Notes: a model not told the origin generated them from the sequence alone. A stretch of DNA of 64,000 bases from Streptomyces sp. NBC_00247 (GCF_036188265.1 NZ_CP108093.1:7159001-7223000), one strand, 5' to 3'. Numbered from the stretch's first letter, positions 53,272 through 62,290 are shown. Program-made: numbers and translations.

Positions 53272-54105
53272 ATGATGACTCCCGCTGTGGACACGACACA
53301 GGAGCTGGCCGCGTTCCTGCGGACCCGGCGAGAGCGCCTGGATCCGGACGACTTCGGCTTGCCCTCGCGCCGGCAGTCGCGGCGGACCCCGGGACTGCGC
53401 CGCGAAGAGGTCGCCGAACTGGCGGGGGTCAGCATCGACTACATCGTGCGTCTGGAACAGGCCCGCGGGCTGCGGCCCTCGGCAAGTGTGGTGGAGGCGT
53501 TGTCCCGGGCGCTGCGGCTGGCCCCCGATGAACGCGCCTACCTCTTCAACCTGACCCAGCAGCGCCCCCGCAACGCCGGTGAGCCCGCCACCGCAGCGGC
53601 GCCGCCGCTGGCCGGGCTGGTCGCGGACCTGTCGCCGCTGCCGGCCATGCTGATGAACCACCGCTACGACATCCTGGCCTGGAACAGGGAAATGGCGAAG
53701 CTGCTGCTTGATTTCGACACCCTGCCGCCGGTACAGCGCAACGCTATGTGGCTGTGCCTGGCACACCCGGAAGTATGCGAGCTCTATGTCGACCGCGAAC
53801 GCGTCGTGCGGGAGGGAATCGCCCACCTGCGCGCAGCGTGGGCCGCGCACCCGGAGGACCAGGCATTGACCGACCTCATCACCGAATGCAGCATCCGCAA
53901 CAAGGAATTCGCGCGATTGTGGGCCGAACGAGACGTGAACGTCAACGGCCGCGGACACAAGGTGATGCGGCACCCGGGCGCCGGTGTGATCGCCGTGCAC
54001 TTCGAAGTGCTGACGCCCCTCCAAGATCCGGACCAGCGGTTGATGATCTGCCGCGCCGCGGACGACGAGAGTCAGATGGCATTGGACCGGTTGTACGCAC
54101 GGTGA
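53272..54105 (+). CDS. XRE-family regulator with MmyB-like ligand domain
   Basis: 277 residues; ATG ATG start with weak ribosome binding site. The HTH (about 10-80) has RRTPGLRREEVAELAGVSID, YIVRLEQARGLRPSASVVEA, and the ligand domain has SPLPAMLMNHRYDILAWNRE and IRNKEFARLWAERDVNVNG. It faces the aldo/keto reductase at 52.1 kb and converges with the next XRE regulator. Confidence 0.92.
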   Translation: MMTPAVDTTQELAAFLRTRRERLDPDDFGLPSRRQSRRTPGLRREEVAELAGVSIDYIVRLEQARGLRPSASVVEALSRALRLAPDERAYLFNLTQQRPRNAGEPATAAAPPLAGLVADLSPLPAMLMNHRYDILAWNREMAKLLLDFDTLPPVQRNAMWLCLAHPEVCELYVDRERVVREGIAHLRAAWAAHPEDQALTDLITECSIRNKEFARLWAERDVNVNGRGHKVMRHPGAGVIAVHFEVLTPLQDPDQRLMICRAADDESQMALDRLYAR

Positions 54106-54181
54106 CCTCGAACCGTCGTCCCGGCGCGCCTTCGGAGTACCGCCTCGTTCGTCAGCACCTTCGGTAGGCCGGTGCCGCGCG

Positions 54182-55081
54182 TCAGAGGTGCCGGTCCGAC
54201 GGTTCGCTCGCGGATTCCGTGTGCTGGTCCTGTCCGGTCGTGGCGGACCAGCTGGCGAGCAGCTTCAGGCTGTCCTCGGCGGCGGTTCCGGGGGGTGCGC
54301 TGTAAACGACCACGCTCAGACCGGTTTCGTCCGGCAGACTCAGGGTTTCCTGGTCGAGTTCCAGGACGCCGACGAGCGGATGGTTCAGCCGCTTGGTGCT
54401 CTCGCGGAAGACATGCACGTCGTGGGACCCCCACATCACGCGGAAGTCGTCGCTGCGGGTGGACAGTTCACCGATCAGGTTCGACAGCTCCCGGTCGTAG
54501 GGGTTCTTCCCCGCCTCGATCCGTAGCGCGCCCACGGCGAAGCGGGCCATACGCTCCCAGTCGGCGTAGAACCGCCTGGCTGCGGGTTCGAGGAACGCGA
54601 ACCGGGCGACGTTCGCCCCGCAGGTCGAGTCGGCATACATCTGCGAGTACAGGGACCGGCCCAGCGAGTTGGCGGCCAGCGTGTCGAGGCGGTTGTTCAT
54701 CACGAACGCCGGCAGCTCCGGCATCCCCTCGACGATCCGCGCCACGCTCGGCCGCACCGCCGGCCGAACCTCCCGCTGCCGGGCCCGCGCCCTGGGCGCC
54801 GGTCCCGCGGCGCGGGCGAGGTCGTACAGGTACATGCGCTCGGTGTCGTCGAGCCGCAGGGCCTGGGCGAGGGCGTCCAGCACACTGTCGGAGACGCCCT
54901 TGAGGTTGCCGCGCTCCAGGCGCGTGTAGTACTCGACGCTCACCCCGGCGAGCGCCGCGACCTCACCCCTGCGCAGGCCGGGCACCCGCCGCTGACCGTA
55001 CACCGGCAGCCCCGCCTGCTCGGGGGTGATCCTCTCGCGTCGGGAGCGGAGAAATGCGCTGACTGCGTCCCGGTTGTCCAT
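54182..55081 (-). CDS. XRE-family regulator with MmyB-like ligand domain
   Basis: 299 residues. HTH (about 8-75): RRERITPEQAGLPVYGQRRV, GEVAALAGVSVEYYTRLERG; ligand domain (about 110-290): MPELPAFVMNNRLDTLAANS and TRSDDFRVMWGSHDVHVFR. It is the closest of the four to the regulator at 33.3 kb (same ITPEQAGLPVYG block). No ribosome binding site precedes the ATG; TACCCT six bases upstream suggests a leaderless mRNA. It is divergent from the SnoaL-like gene. Confidence 0.92.
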   Translation of the reverse strand: MDNRDAVSAFLRSRRERITPEQAGLPVYGQRRVPGLRRGEVAALAGVSVEYYTRLERGNLKGVSDSVLDALAQALRLDDTERMYLYDLARAAGPAPRARARQREVRPAVRPSVARIVEGMPELPAFVMNNRLDTLAANSLGRSLYSQMYADSTCGANVARFAFLEPAARRFYADWERMARFAVGALRIEAGKNPYDRELSNLIGELSTRSDDFRVMWGSHDVHVFRESTKRLNHPLVGVLELDQETLSLPDETGLSVVVYSAPPGTAAEDSLKLLASWSATTGQDQHTESASEPSDRHL

Positions 55082-55301
55082 GAGGACAGGGTAGGCAGGC
55101 CGCGCGACGGGTGGGGGGCCCTGCCAGTACCCCTGACGGCGGGAACTCCCTTCTCCCGGCCGTCTCCCGTTGCATGGTGCCTGTCCCGGTCACCGGGGCC
55201 CAGCCGGCGGCACGACGTACGCGCCCCGGCTGGCCGACCTTTCCGGTACCGAGTTCCGCATCAGGGCTCGAGTACCTGGCCAAGACTGAAGGGCACACAA
55301 G

Positions 55302-55736
55302 ATGAGCGACCAGATCGAGACGCCGACGGAGAAGCCCTCGGATGTGGTGCGAGGGTTGTACGACGCGCTGAGCAAGGGTGACGTGCCGGGTCTCCTGGCC
55401 AGGCTCGCCCCCGACGTGATCGTCGACGAGCCGCTCCAGCTCCCCTACGGCGGCGTGCACCAGGGCCGCGAGGTGTTCGTGCAGTCGGTCCTCGGCGCGA
55501 TGATGGGCTACGCCGACGTCGCCATCACCGATGCCGAAGTGTTCGAGGGCGCGGCCGGCGTCGTCGGAACGCTCACCGGAACGCTCACGGCCCACGCCAC
55601 CGGCGAGGAGTTCCCGCTGACCATGGTCGAGATCCACCAGGTCGAAGGCGGCACGGTGCGCAAGATCGACGTCTACACCAAGAATCCCCATGAGCTCGGC
55701 GCGTTCTACGCACGCGCCGAAGCGGGCATCCGCTGA
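55302..55736 (+). CDS. SnoaL-like / NTF2-fold protein
   Basis: 144 residues. VVRGLYDALSKGDVPGLLAR, then LAPDVIVDEPLQLPYGGVHQ, GREVFVQSVLG and TMVEIHQVEGGTVRKIDVYT are typical of the SnoaL-like NTF2 fold, used by small isomerases, hydrolases and stress proteins. Substrate unknown. It is probably controlled by the divergent XRE regulator. Confidence 0.88.
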   Translation: MSDQIETPTEKPSDVVRGLYDALSKGDVPGLLARLAPDVIVDEPLQLPYGGVHQGREVFVQSVLGAMMGYADVAITDAEVFEGAAGVVGTLTGTLTAHATGEEFPLTMVEIHQVEGGTVRKIDVYTKNPHELGAFYARAEAGIR

Positions 55737-55874
55737 CGACGACACGCTGCAGGGTCCAGCCGAGATGGTCCGCGGACGAGAGCGGCGGGGGCGCTCTCGC
55801 GGCTTGCTGCTCGCCTGGTCCCGTCAGCGACGCCCTGGGCCCGGCCGCTTGCGCCGGAAACCTTTCTGCCGGCC

Positions 55875-56627
55875 TCAGATCTGGTTCAGGCCACCGTCGA
55901 CGTACAGGTTCGAACCGGTGATGAAACTGCTCTGGTCGGAGGCGAGGAAGAGAACGGCGGCAGCGATCTCATCAGGGCGCGCCAGCCTCCCCAACGGCAC
56001 CTGACTGGCCAGGTACTGCTTGAACTCCGCGGCGTGCTCTCCGTCGGCCTGCAGCCCTGACAGCCCGGGCGTCTCGGTCGGTCCCGGGGCGATGCTGTTG
56101 ACCCGGATACCGCGCTCCTTGAGCTCGTTGGCCCAGGTCCTGGCAAACGATCGAGTGGCCGCCTTGGACGCCGCGTACACACCGAACGCCGGCGCACCGG
56201 AGTCCGCGTTGGTGGACCCGTTGAGGATGACCGAGGCACCGTCGGTGAGGACCGGCAGAGCCTTCTGGACGGTGAACAGCGTGCCGCGGACATTGATGCC
56301 GAAGTGGGTGTCGAAGTGCTCTTCGGTGATGTCCGCCAGCGGCACGAACTCGGCGACGGATGCGTTCGCGAACAGCACGTCAAGTCCCTTGCCCCGGTTG
56401 CGGATCACCTCGTAGAGGCGATCCAGGTCGGCCAGATTCGAGATGTCGCCCGCCACCGCCGTGGACATCGTCGAGCCGATCGCTTCGACTGCCGCGTCGA
56501 GCTCGGCCCTGCGTCTGCCGGTGATGAACACGTGCGCACCTTCCGCGGCCAGCCGCTTGGCGCTGGCCAGGCCGATACCGGTGCCGCCGCCGGTGACGAG
56601 GGCGGTCTTTCCTGCAAGTGGTCCCAC
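55875..56627 (-). CDS. SDR-family oxidoreductase
   Basis: 250 residues from a GTG behind gagaggaaa. TGGGTGIG (cofactor), NASVAEF, catalytic Ser in ILNGSTNADSG, YAASK Tyr/Lys, PGPTETPGLSG loop, and SSFITGSNLYVDGGLNQI at the end. A TetR operator copy (56648-56669) lies 21 bases upstream of the start, so it belongs to the regulon of the TetR at 57.6 kb. Confidence 0.92.
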   Translation of the reverse strand: MGPLAGKTALVTGGGTGIGLASAKRLAAEGAHVFITGRRRAELDAAVEAIGSTMSTAVAGDISNLADLDRLYEVIRNRGKGLDVLFANASVAEFVPLADITEEHFDTHFGINVRGTLFTVQKALPVLTDGASVILNGSTNADSGAPAFGVYAASKAATRSFARTWANELKERGIRVNSIAPGPTETPGLSGLQADGEHAAEFKQYLASQVPLGRLARPDEIAAAVLFLASDQSSFITGSNLYVDGGLNQI

Positions 56628-56647
56628 GGTGATCGTTTCCTCTCGGT

Positions 56648-56669
56648 TTCCGCATCAATCACTACGGAA
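56648..56669. promoter_or_regulatory. TetR operator copy 1
   Basis: A 22-bp site with TTCCG at the left and CGGAA at the right, upstream of the SDR start. It differs at only two positions from the site at 57555-57576. Confidence 0.75.
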
Positions 56670-56752
56670 TGTAGACGGCTCCCGTGCCGAATCGACACAG
56701 AGGGGGTTCTTGGGGGTGCGGCCCGGCGCCGCCGCGCAGTGGCCGGGTCAGG

Positions 56753-57406
56753 TCAGACGATGACGATCGGGCGCGCCTGGGCGAGATGGGCGGCCAGTTC
56801 TTCACGCGTCTGGTGCAGGTGCGCGTTCCAGGCCGGCTGGCCAGGGCCGCTGCGCCAGGACTCGCTCAACGGGCTGTTGTTGACGGTATCGAAACCGAAC
56901 TCGTCGTACAGGCGCGTCACCAGCTCCACAGCCTCGGGAAAGTCGCTCGAGGCCGATAGCGCGTGGCGTCCGGGCGTGCCTGCCGGGCTGCCCGAGGCGA
57001 AGAACCGTGGAGCCTGGATGTGTGTGAACGCTTTCGCCACCTTGGAGGTGGGGAGCTGCTCCTGGCGCACTTCGTGCACGGTCTTCTTGCCCGAGTCGAT
57101 GACGGGGAAGTGGCCGTCGCGCCAGGGCATGTAGTTGTTCGTGTCCAGCACTATTTTTCCCGCGAGTTGCTCCACGGGCATGTCGTTGGCCAGCTTGAGA
57201 GGCGCCGCCACGATGGCGAAATCGGCCGCGGCGGCGGCATCGGTGGCGGTCGCGGCGTGCGCCGAGGGGCCGAGTCGGGCGATGAGCCGGGCCAGGGTCT
57301 GTGGGTCGCGAGAATTGGCGATGACGACCTCGTAGCCCTGCCCGATCGCCGCACGCGCGAGCGTGCTGCCGACCTCGCCCGCGCCGATGATGCTGATTAC
57401 GGTCAT
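56753..57406 (-). CDS. NADPH-dependent F420 reductase-like oxidoreductase
   Basis: 217 residues from the ATG at 57406 behind gggaaggact. The N-terminal Rossmann fold (ISIIGAGEVGSTLARAAIGQ, then VVIANSRDPQTL) and DFAIVAAPLKLAND, KIVLDTNNYMPWRDG follow the NADP oxidoreductase coenzyme-F420-dependent family (Npdp/FNO type). The enzyme would transfer hydride between NADP and F420 or a flavin-like partner. Its upstream region holds the double TetR operator. Confidence 0.88.
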   Translation of the reverse strand: MTVISIIGAGEVGSTLARAAIGQGYEVVIANSRDPQTLARLIARLGPSAHAATATDAAAAADFAIVAAPLKLANDMPVEQLAGKIVLDTNNYMPWRDGHFPVIDSGKKTVHEVRQEQLPTSKVAKAFTHIQAPRFFASGSPAGTPGRHALSASSDFPEAVELVTRLYDEFGFDTVNNSPLSESWRSGPGQPAWNAHLHQTREELAAHLAQARPIVIV

Positions 57407-57495
57407 AGTCCTTCCCTCAACTTCCGGTGGGGCGACGGCCGTCGCCCGGCCTGGCGTCGGTGTGAGCTGTCGCATGTGGGGCGACCGCTCAATTC

Positions 57496-57511
57496 CGCAT
57501 CGATCGATGCG
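57496..57511. promoter_or_regulatory. 16-bp perfect palindrome
   Basis: CGCATCGATCGATGCG is a perfect palindrome that shares the ttCCGCATCGATC core of the TetR operators, 20 bases from the double site. It may be an auxiliary binding site. Confidence 0.5.
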
Positions 57512-57530
57512 ATATTCGGGACCATAGCAC

Positions 57531-57552
57531 TTCCGGAGTGATCGATGCGGAA
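57531..57552. promoter_or_regulatory. TetR operator copy 2
   Basis: The exact reverse complement of copy 3; together they make a perfect 23-bp inverted repeat (57530-57552 with 57555-57577) with a 2-base centre. Confidence 0.8.
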
Positions 57553-57554
57553 GA

Positions 57555-57576
57555 TTCCGCATCGATCACTCCGGAA
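57555..57576. promoter_or_regulatory. TetR operator copy 3
   Basis: 22-bp site from TTCCGCATC to CTCCGGAA, ending nine bases before the TetR GTG, placed for autorepression. Confidence 0.8.
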
Positions 57577-57584
57577 GGGGTAGA

Positions 57585-58202
57585 GTGGGTGACGTGGCGA
57601 CCAAACAGAGCGGCCCGATCGGCCGGCCCCGAGCATTCGACACCGAGGCAGCGCTCGAACGGGCCATGCTTTTCTTCTGGGAGCACGGCTACGAGGGCGC
57701 CAGTCTGACCGGCTTGACCAAGGCGATGGGGATCTCCACCACCAGCATGTACACGGCCTTCGGCAACAAGGAGGAACTGTTCCGCAAGGCCCTGGAGCGC
57801 TACACCGAGGGCCCGAGCGCCTACCTGACCCGGGCTTTGGAAGAACCGACCGCACGTGGCGTCGCGACCGCCATGTTGAGTGGCGTCGTGCGCACCACCA
57901 CGCGGCCGGCCCGACCCCACGGGTGCCTGGGGGTGCAGGGCGCTCTGGTCACCAGCGCCTCCGGCAGCAGCGTCCGAGACCTCCTCGCCGCTTGGCGCGA
58001 CGACGGTTGCAGCCGTCTGTGTGAGCGGTTCCAGCAGGCCGTCGACGAGGGCGACCTGCCCCCCGCGGCCGACGCCGGGCTCCTGGGCCGGTATGTCAGC
58101 ACCCTGGCCTTCGGTATCGCCGTGCAGGCCGCAAGCGGTATCGGTCGCGACGAACTCCAGAGCATGGCCAACGCCGCCCTGGAGTCCTGGCCACCCTTCT
58201 GA
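57585..58202 (+). CDS. TetR-family regulator of redox genes
   Basis: 205 residues from a GTG behind aaggggt; a second GTG at 57594 is possible. The HTH (about 12-60) has RPRAFDTEAALERAMLFFWE, HGYEGASLTGLTKAMGISTT and SMYTAFGNKEELF, the YxAFGxKxxLF form seen in regulators of oxidoreductases such as the AcrR/YxaF group. Three operator copies flank it and both neighbouring enzymes, making a compact regulon: TetR, F420-reductase-like protein, SDR. Confidence 0.92.
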   Translation: MGDVATKQSGPIGRPRAFDTEAALERAMLFFWEHGYEGASLTGLTKAMGISTTSMYTAFGNKEELFRKALERYTEGPSAYLTRALEEPTARGVATAMLSGVVRTTTRPARPHGCLGVQGALVTSASGSSVRDLLAAWRDDGCSRLCERFQQAVDEGDLPPAADAGLLGRYVSTLAFGIAVQAASGIGRDELQSMANAALESWPPF

Positions 58203-58204
58203 CC

Positions 58205-58899
58205 CTCGCCGTCGACCTGGACGCCGAATCCCCGCACGTCCCGGTCTGCACCGCCACCGGCGGCGACAGCACCACCGTCCTGCGCTCCCTCACCGCGTAG
58301 TTCTGCACCAGGACGCCCACGCCCTGGTCCTCGACCTCAAGCGGATCTCCCACCTGTGGGCGAGGGGCCTGTCGACGGTGACCCACCGCGGCAGCACCGC
58401 CGGCATCCACGACGCCCTGGTCCACCTCACCGACGAACTCCAGCGCCGCAACCATCTTCCCGACCACGAACTCGCCGACGCCCCGCGGCTGATCGTCGCG
58501 ATCGACAGCGCCAACGGCACGCCGCACCGGCTCGCCCGGTACTGGGAGACGTTCCGCCAGCACGACGACCCCACGACGTCCCCGGCCGTCACCGCACTCG
58601 ACGAAGCCCTGTGGACCGGACGCACCGTCCGCGTCCACGTCATCCTCGACGGCACACCCCACACCAGCGTCCTCAAAGCGGCGGCCCACGAGCTGTTCGC
58701 CACCGTGATCCTGACCCGGTTCACGGCCGACACCTGGCAGCGCCTGGCCCCGATAGCCGGTCCCGCCCCGAAGAGCAGCACGCAGCCGAGCCGTGCCCAC
58801 GTCGTCCAGGAAGACACCGCCCACCCGACACAGGTCCTGCTCATGACCGACGCCGAAGCCGCCGACTGGCTCTCCGCGACGGCGGCCGGGAAGAACTGA
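58205..58899 (+). pseudogene. FtsK/TraB-like mobile-element ATPase remnant
   Basis: The first part (LAVDLDAESPHVPVCTATGG, then TTVLRSLTA and a stop at about 58298) and, in another frame, HQDAHALVLDLKRISHLWAR, IHDALVHLTDELQRRN, RLIVAIDSANGTPHRLARYW and FATVILTRFTADTWQRLAP follow the C-terminal ATPase of FtsK-like proteins of Streptomyces integrative elements. Walker A is ruined: the expected GTGGGKS reads ATGGDS. The N-terminal half is absent. A strong terminator follows. Confidence 0.75.
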
Positions 58900-58922
58900 C
58901 CGGCCCGGAGCCGGACACACCA

Positions 58923-58957
58923 CGGGCCCCGGGGGGATCAACACCCCCCGGGGCCCG
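58923..58957. terminator. Very strong hairpin followed by ttt
   Basis: Perfect 14-bp arms (cgggccccgggggg / ccccccggggcccg) with a 7-base loop, then tttc. Confidence 0.85.
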
Positions 58958-58974
58958 TTTCATGAAGTCGCCGG

Positions 58975-59166
58975 GCTGTACGCGCCGGGTCGGCGCCTTC
59001 CATCATGGCGAGGACCGAGCCGATCACCCCGACTCGGAAGGAGTGCTCGGCCACGGACTCCGGCTGCTTGTTGCCGGCGAACCACCAGCCGGTCCGCGCG
59101 ACGCGCTTGAGCACGCCCATCTCGGAGATGAAGCTCGCGGTGCCCCAGGGTGGTGTCGTCGGCCAT
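58975..59166 (-). pseudogene. HD-domain protein remnant
   Basis: The minus strand opens with ATG (MADDTTL), shifts frame, and continues SFISEMGVLKRVARTGWWFA, then NKQPESVAEHSFRVGVIGSV, LAMMEGADP. The SVAEHSFRV segment is the first metal His of YfbR-like HD phosphohydrolases. The HD doublet and the rest are lost at the hairpin. Confidence 0.7.
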
Positions 59167-59180
59167 GCGGTCCTCCGGTG

Positions 59181-59745
59181 TCAGCGGTCGAGGTCGAAAA
59201 CGTAATGGACGTGGGCGAGCTCGCGCCGGGATCCCCCCGACAACGCTGCCCCGTCCAGGAGTTGACCAGCCTGCTCGCGCAGTACGTCAGCGAGCGGCCC
59301 GGCGGCCTGCGCCAGCCACGGGAAGGCCGTCAGCAGCGCCCACAGCGAGTGCGCGTACAGGTCGATGAAGCCCGCTGCGAGGTGCAGCCCGCCCACCAAA
59401 CCCCGCAGCAGCGTCACCGGATCCCAGCCCGACAAGTCCCTATCCCGCATGAAGGCGTCGTCCGGCTGCGGCAACGCCAGAGCCCCGAGCCACAGCGCCC
59501 AGTAGTACAGGTTCGCGGCCCCCGCGACGTCGTCGTCGGCCAAGGCGCGGTCGATGAAGTCCAGCAGCGGCTGCGGGTCCCCGAGCCGGGCGAGCGCGGC
59601 GGCGGTGGACCGGGCCTCCGCCCAGTGCGGCGACCAGCCCCGCCGGGCCGGCACGTCACGCCGCCGGTGCAGAGCCTGCGCGGCCCACGCGGCGCGTTCG
59701 GCCGCTCGACTCTTGGCAGCGGTGCCGCTGAGCGCGGCGGATCGG
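59181..59745 (-). pseudogene. C-terminal part of an HTH-type regulator
   Basis: An open frame without a proper start gives LDFIDRALADDDVAGAANLY, then YWALWLGALALPQPDDAFMR, then GLVGGLHLAAGFIDLYAHSL and LREQAGQLLDGAALSGGSRR. I recognise this as the C-terminal helical region of a Streptomyces helix-turn-helix protein often placed next to an HD-domain gene, as here. Its N-terminal HTH is missing, so both genes of the pair are broken. Confidence 0.5.
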
Positions 59746-59871
59746 GAAATGGGCCTGACGGGCGTGGTCGCGGATGGTGGCTGCGGGCTCGGTGACCAGT
59801 GGGATGCCGGAGTGGTCGGTCAGCTGTGAGCTTTTCTGGTCGCGTTTGGCGCTCGACCAGTGTGGGGTGGG

Positions 59872-61764
59872 TCAGGGGGTGACGATGGGGAAGTCCGGGT
59901 CGCCGGGGTCGAGTACGGCGGTGAGGCGGTGGAGCGCCGAGGCGTCGCCTTGGATCTGGACGCCGGCTCGGTCGAGGCCTTCGGGTGTGAGGCCGGTGAC
60001 GGTCAGGTGGGACAGGGCGCTGACGGTGCTGGTGAGGGTGACGTCGGCGGCTGTCTTGTGGTGGGCGTTGCTGTAGCTGAGGACGCCGTTGGACAGGGTC
60101 AGGCGGTAGCGCTCGTTGGCGTCAGTGAGGTGGACGTCGATGGTGAGCTTTTCGTCCCAGGCCTTGGGGCCGTTGATCTGGATGGCGATGGCATCGAAGA
60201 GCATGGTCGGGGTGAGGTGGGCGATGACGTCGGGTGACGCGGTGACCGTGGGGGTGCCGAACTGGCCTTGGCGTAGTTCGGTGGTGCCGGACAGGTAGAA
60301 GTTGCGCCAGGTGCCGTTCTCCGCGCCGTAGCCGAGTTGCTCGAAGGTGTCGGCGAGCAGGTCGCGGGCGGCGGTGTGCTGGGGGTCGGCGAAGACGACG
60401 TGGCTGAGGACTTCGGCCGCCCAGCGGTAGTCACCCGCGTCGAACGACGCGCGCGCCTTGTCCACGACGGTGTCGGCGCCGCCCATGAACTGGACGTAGC
60501 GTTTCCCGGCTTCGACCGGCGGGTGCTGCCACAGGTGTGCGGGGTTGCCGTCGAACCAGCCCATGTAGCGCTGGTAGACGGCCTTGAGGTTGTGGCTGAC
60601 CGAACCGTAGTAACCATGGGCGCTCCAGGCACTCTCCAGAGCCGGCGGCAGGGGGAGGTGTTCGGCGATCTCGATGCCCGTCCAGCCCTTGTTGATCAGG
60701 CGCAGTGACTGGTCGTGGAGGTAGCCGTACAGGTCGCGCTGGGCGCTCAGGAAGGCTGTTACCCGTTCTTGGCCCCAGGTGGGCCAGTGGTGGGAGGCGA
60801 ACGCGACGTCCGTCGTCTCGCCGAAGAGATCGATGGTCGCGGTCAGCGCATGGGACCAGGCGTGCGGGTCCCGGACCACGGCGCCGCGCAGGGTGAGCAT
60901 GTTGTGCAGCGTGTGGGTGGCGTCCTCGGCCGTGCACAGCGCCCTGAAGTCCGGGAAGTGGATGAGCAGTTCGGCGGGCGCCTCGGTGTTGGGCGCCATC
61001 TGGAACACCATCCTGACGCCGTCGACGGTCTCCTCCTGCCCCGTCCGGGTGACGGTCAGGGTCGGCGCGATCAGGGTGACGGTGCCGGTGGAGGTGGTCT
61101 GCCCGAGCCCGGCGCCGACGGCGCCCTGCGGTCCGCGGGCGAGCGCGGCCCCGTACATGTAGGCGGCCCGGCGCCCCATGGCGGTGCCCGCGTACACGTT
61201 CTCCGCCACGGCGTGCTCGGTGAAACCCTCCGGCGCGACCACGGGGCACCGGCCTGCGTCGACGTCCTCCTGCGTGGTGACGCCTTTCACGCCGCCGAAG
61301 TGGTCGACGTGCGAGTGCGTGTACAGGACGCCGGTCACCGGGCGCTCGCCGCGGTGCTCGCGGTAGAGGGCCAGAGCCGCGGCGGCGGTCTCGGTGGAGA
61401 TCAGCGGGTCGATGACGAGGACGCCGATGGCTCCCTCGACGAACGTGATGTTCGACAGATCGAGACCACGCACCTGATAGATGCCTTCGACTACCTCGAA
61501 CAGGCCCTGTTCGGCGACCAGCTGGGACTGCCGCCACAGGCTCGGGTTCACCGTGTCGGGTGCCTCACCCTGGAGAAACGCGTACGTGTCGTTGTCCCAC
61601 ACGACGGTACCGGAGGCGTCGGTGACGGCACCGGGCACCTTGCGCGCGATGAGGCCCCGCCTGGCGTCCTCGAAATCCTGCGCGTCGGAGAACGGGAGCC
61701 GCTCCCGGATCTCGCTCTGCTGTCGGACAACGGGCGACTGAGCAACCTTCGGTGTCGAAGCCAT
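59872..61764 (-). CDS. SdsA-type alkyl sulfatase (metallo-beta-lactamase fold)
   Basis: 630 residues. The N-terminal metallo-beta-lactamase domain (about 80-330) has the two-zinc motif YTHSHVDHFGGVKGV and later metal ligands (FQMAPNTEAPAELLIHFPD, ATHTLHN). An alpha-helical dimerisation region follows (GYYGSVSHNLKAVYQRYMGW and GGADTVVDKARASFDAGDYR), and then an SCP2-like C-terminal domain (about 500-630). This is the BDS1/SdsA1 architecture, which hydrolyses alkyl sulfates such as SDS. No signal peptide is apparent, so it should act in the cytoplasm. Its ribosome binding site is poor. Confidence 0.93.
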   Translation of the reverse strand: MASTPKVAQSPVVRQQSEIRERLPFSDAQDFEDARRGLIARKVPGAVTDASGTVVWDNDTYAFLQGEAPDTVNPSLWRQSQLVAEQGLFEVVEGIYQVRGLDLSNITFVEGAIGVLVIDPLISTETAAAALALYREHRGERPVTGVLYTHSHVDHFGGVKGVTTQEDVDAGRCPVVAPEGFTEHAVAENVYAGTAMGRRAAYMYGAALARGPQGAVGAGLGQTTSTGTVTLIAPTLTVTRTGQEETVDGVRMVFQMAPNTEAPAELLIHFPDFRALCTAEDATHTLHNMLTLRGAVVRDPHAWSHALTATIDLFGETTDVAFASHHWPTWGQERVTAFLSAQRDLYGYLHDQSLRLINKGWTGIEIAEHLPLPPALESAWSAHGYYGSVSHNLKAVYQRYMGWFDGNPAHLWQHPPVEAGKRYVQFMGGADTVVDKARASFDAGDYRWAAEVLSHVVFADPQHTAARDLLADTFEQLGYGAENGTWRNFYLSGTTELRQGQFGTPTVTASPDVIAHLTPTMLFDAIAIQINGPKAWDEKLTIDVHLTDANERYRLTLSNGVLSYSNAHHKTAADVTLTSTVSALSHLTVTGLTPEGLDRAGVQIQGDASALHRLTAVLDPGDPDFPIVTP

Positions 61765-62028
61765 AGAGGTAGATTCACACCAGAGGCACCTAAAATATCG
61801 TCACGACACCGCTACTCTCCTCGTCCAGATCCGGGACGGGTGCACCGGAGTCCTGGGGCAGTTGCTGGCGCGGAGCCCGGGGCGGGTCGTCGGGACACGG
61901 CGCCGGAAACAGCAGGAAGTACTACCGCGGTGCGAGGGCCGCTGTCCGAGGTGTCCGCACATGGTGGCGAGGAGGCCGTAGTCCCTTCCACCACTGGCCC
62001 CACTTTCACTGACGGAGAGGTATGACGA

Positions 62029-62244
62029 GTGTTCTCGGACCCGCGTGTCCACACGCGTAAATGGGCCGCAAGGCATCCAATCTGTACCGGATTGGTCATG
62101 GGAATGCTCTTCTATCTCGTGGAGATCCTCGCCACCACCGACGCTCTCGGTTCCCTGCCATTCGCCGTCGCGATCGCAGCGATCTTTACTCTGACCGCCT
62201 TTGGCGAGAGGCGACGACGGAGGAAGCGCACGTTGTCACTCTGA
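62029..62244 (+). CDS. Small membrane protein
   Basis: 71 residues from a GTG behind ggagaggtatgacga. Two membrane helices (CTGLVMGMLFYLVEILATTDA, LPFAVAIAAIFTLTAFG) are followed by a very basic tail (ERRRRRKRTLSL) that should stay in the cytoplasm. Function unknown. A terminator follows. Confidence 0.7.
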   Translation: MFSDPRVHTRKWAARHPICTGLVMGMLFYLVEILATTDALGSLPFAVAIAAIFTLTAFGERRRRRKRTLSL

Positions 62245-62252
62245 CGTAAAAC

Positions 62253-62290
62253 TGGGTGCTGCGGGGCCGCCCCCGGCCTCGCAGCACCCA
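62253..62290 (+). terminator. Terminator after the small membrane protein
   Basis: Perfect 10-bp arms (tgggtgctgc / gcagcaccca) with GC-rich loop, then ccgctcttt. Confidence 0.7.

Noticed and set aside
57585..59745. Region considered as an intact integrative conjugative element
   Set aside because: No integrase, excisionase, replication gene or att repeats were found, and the FtsK-like gene is broken.
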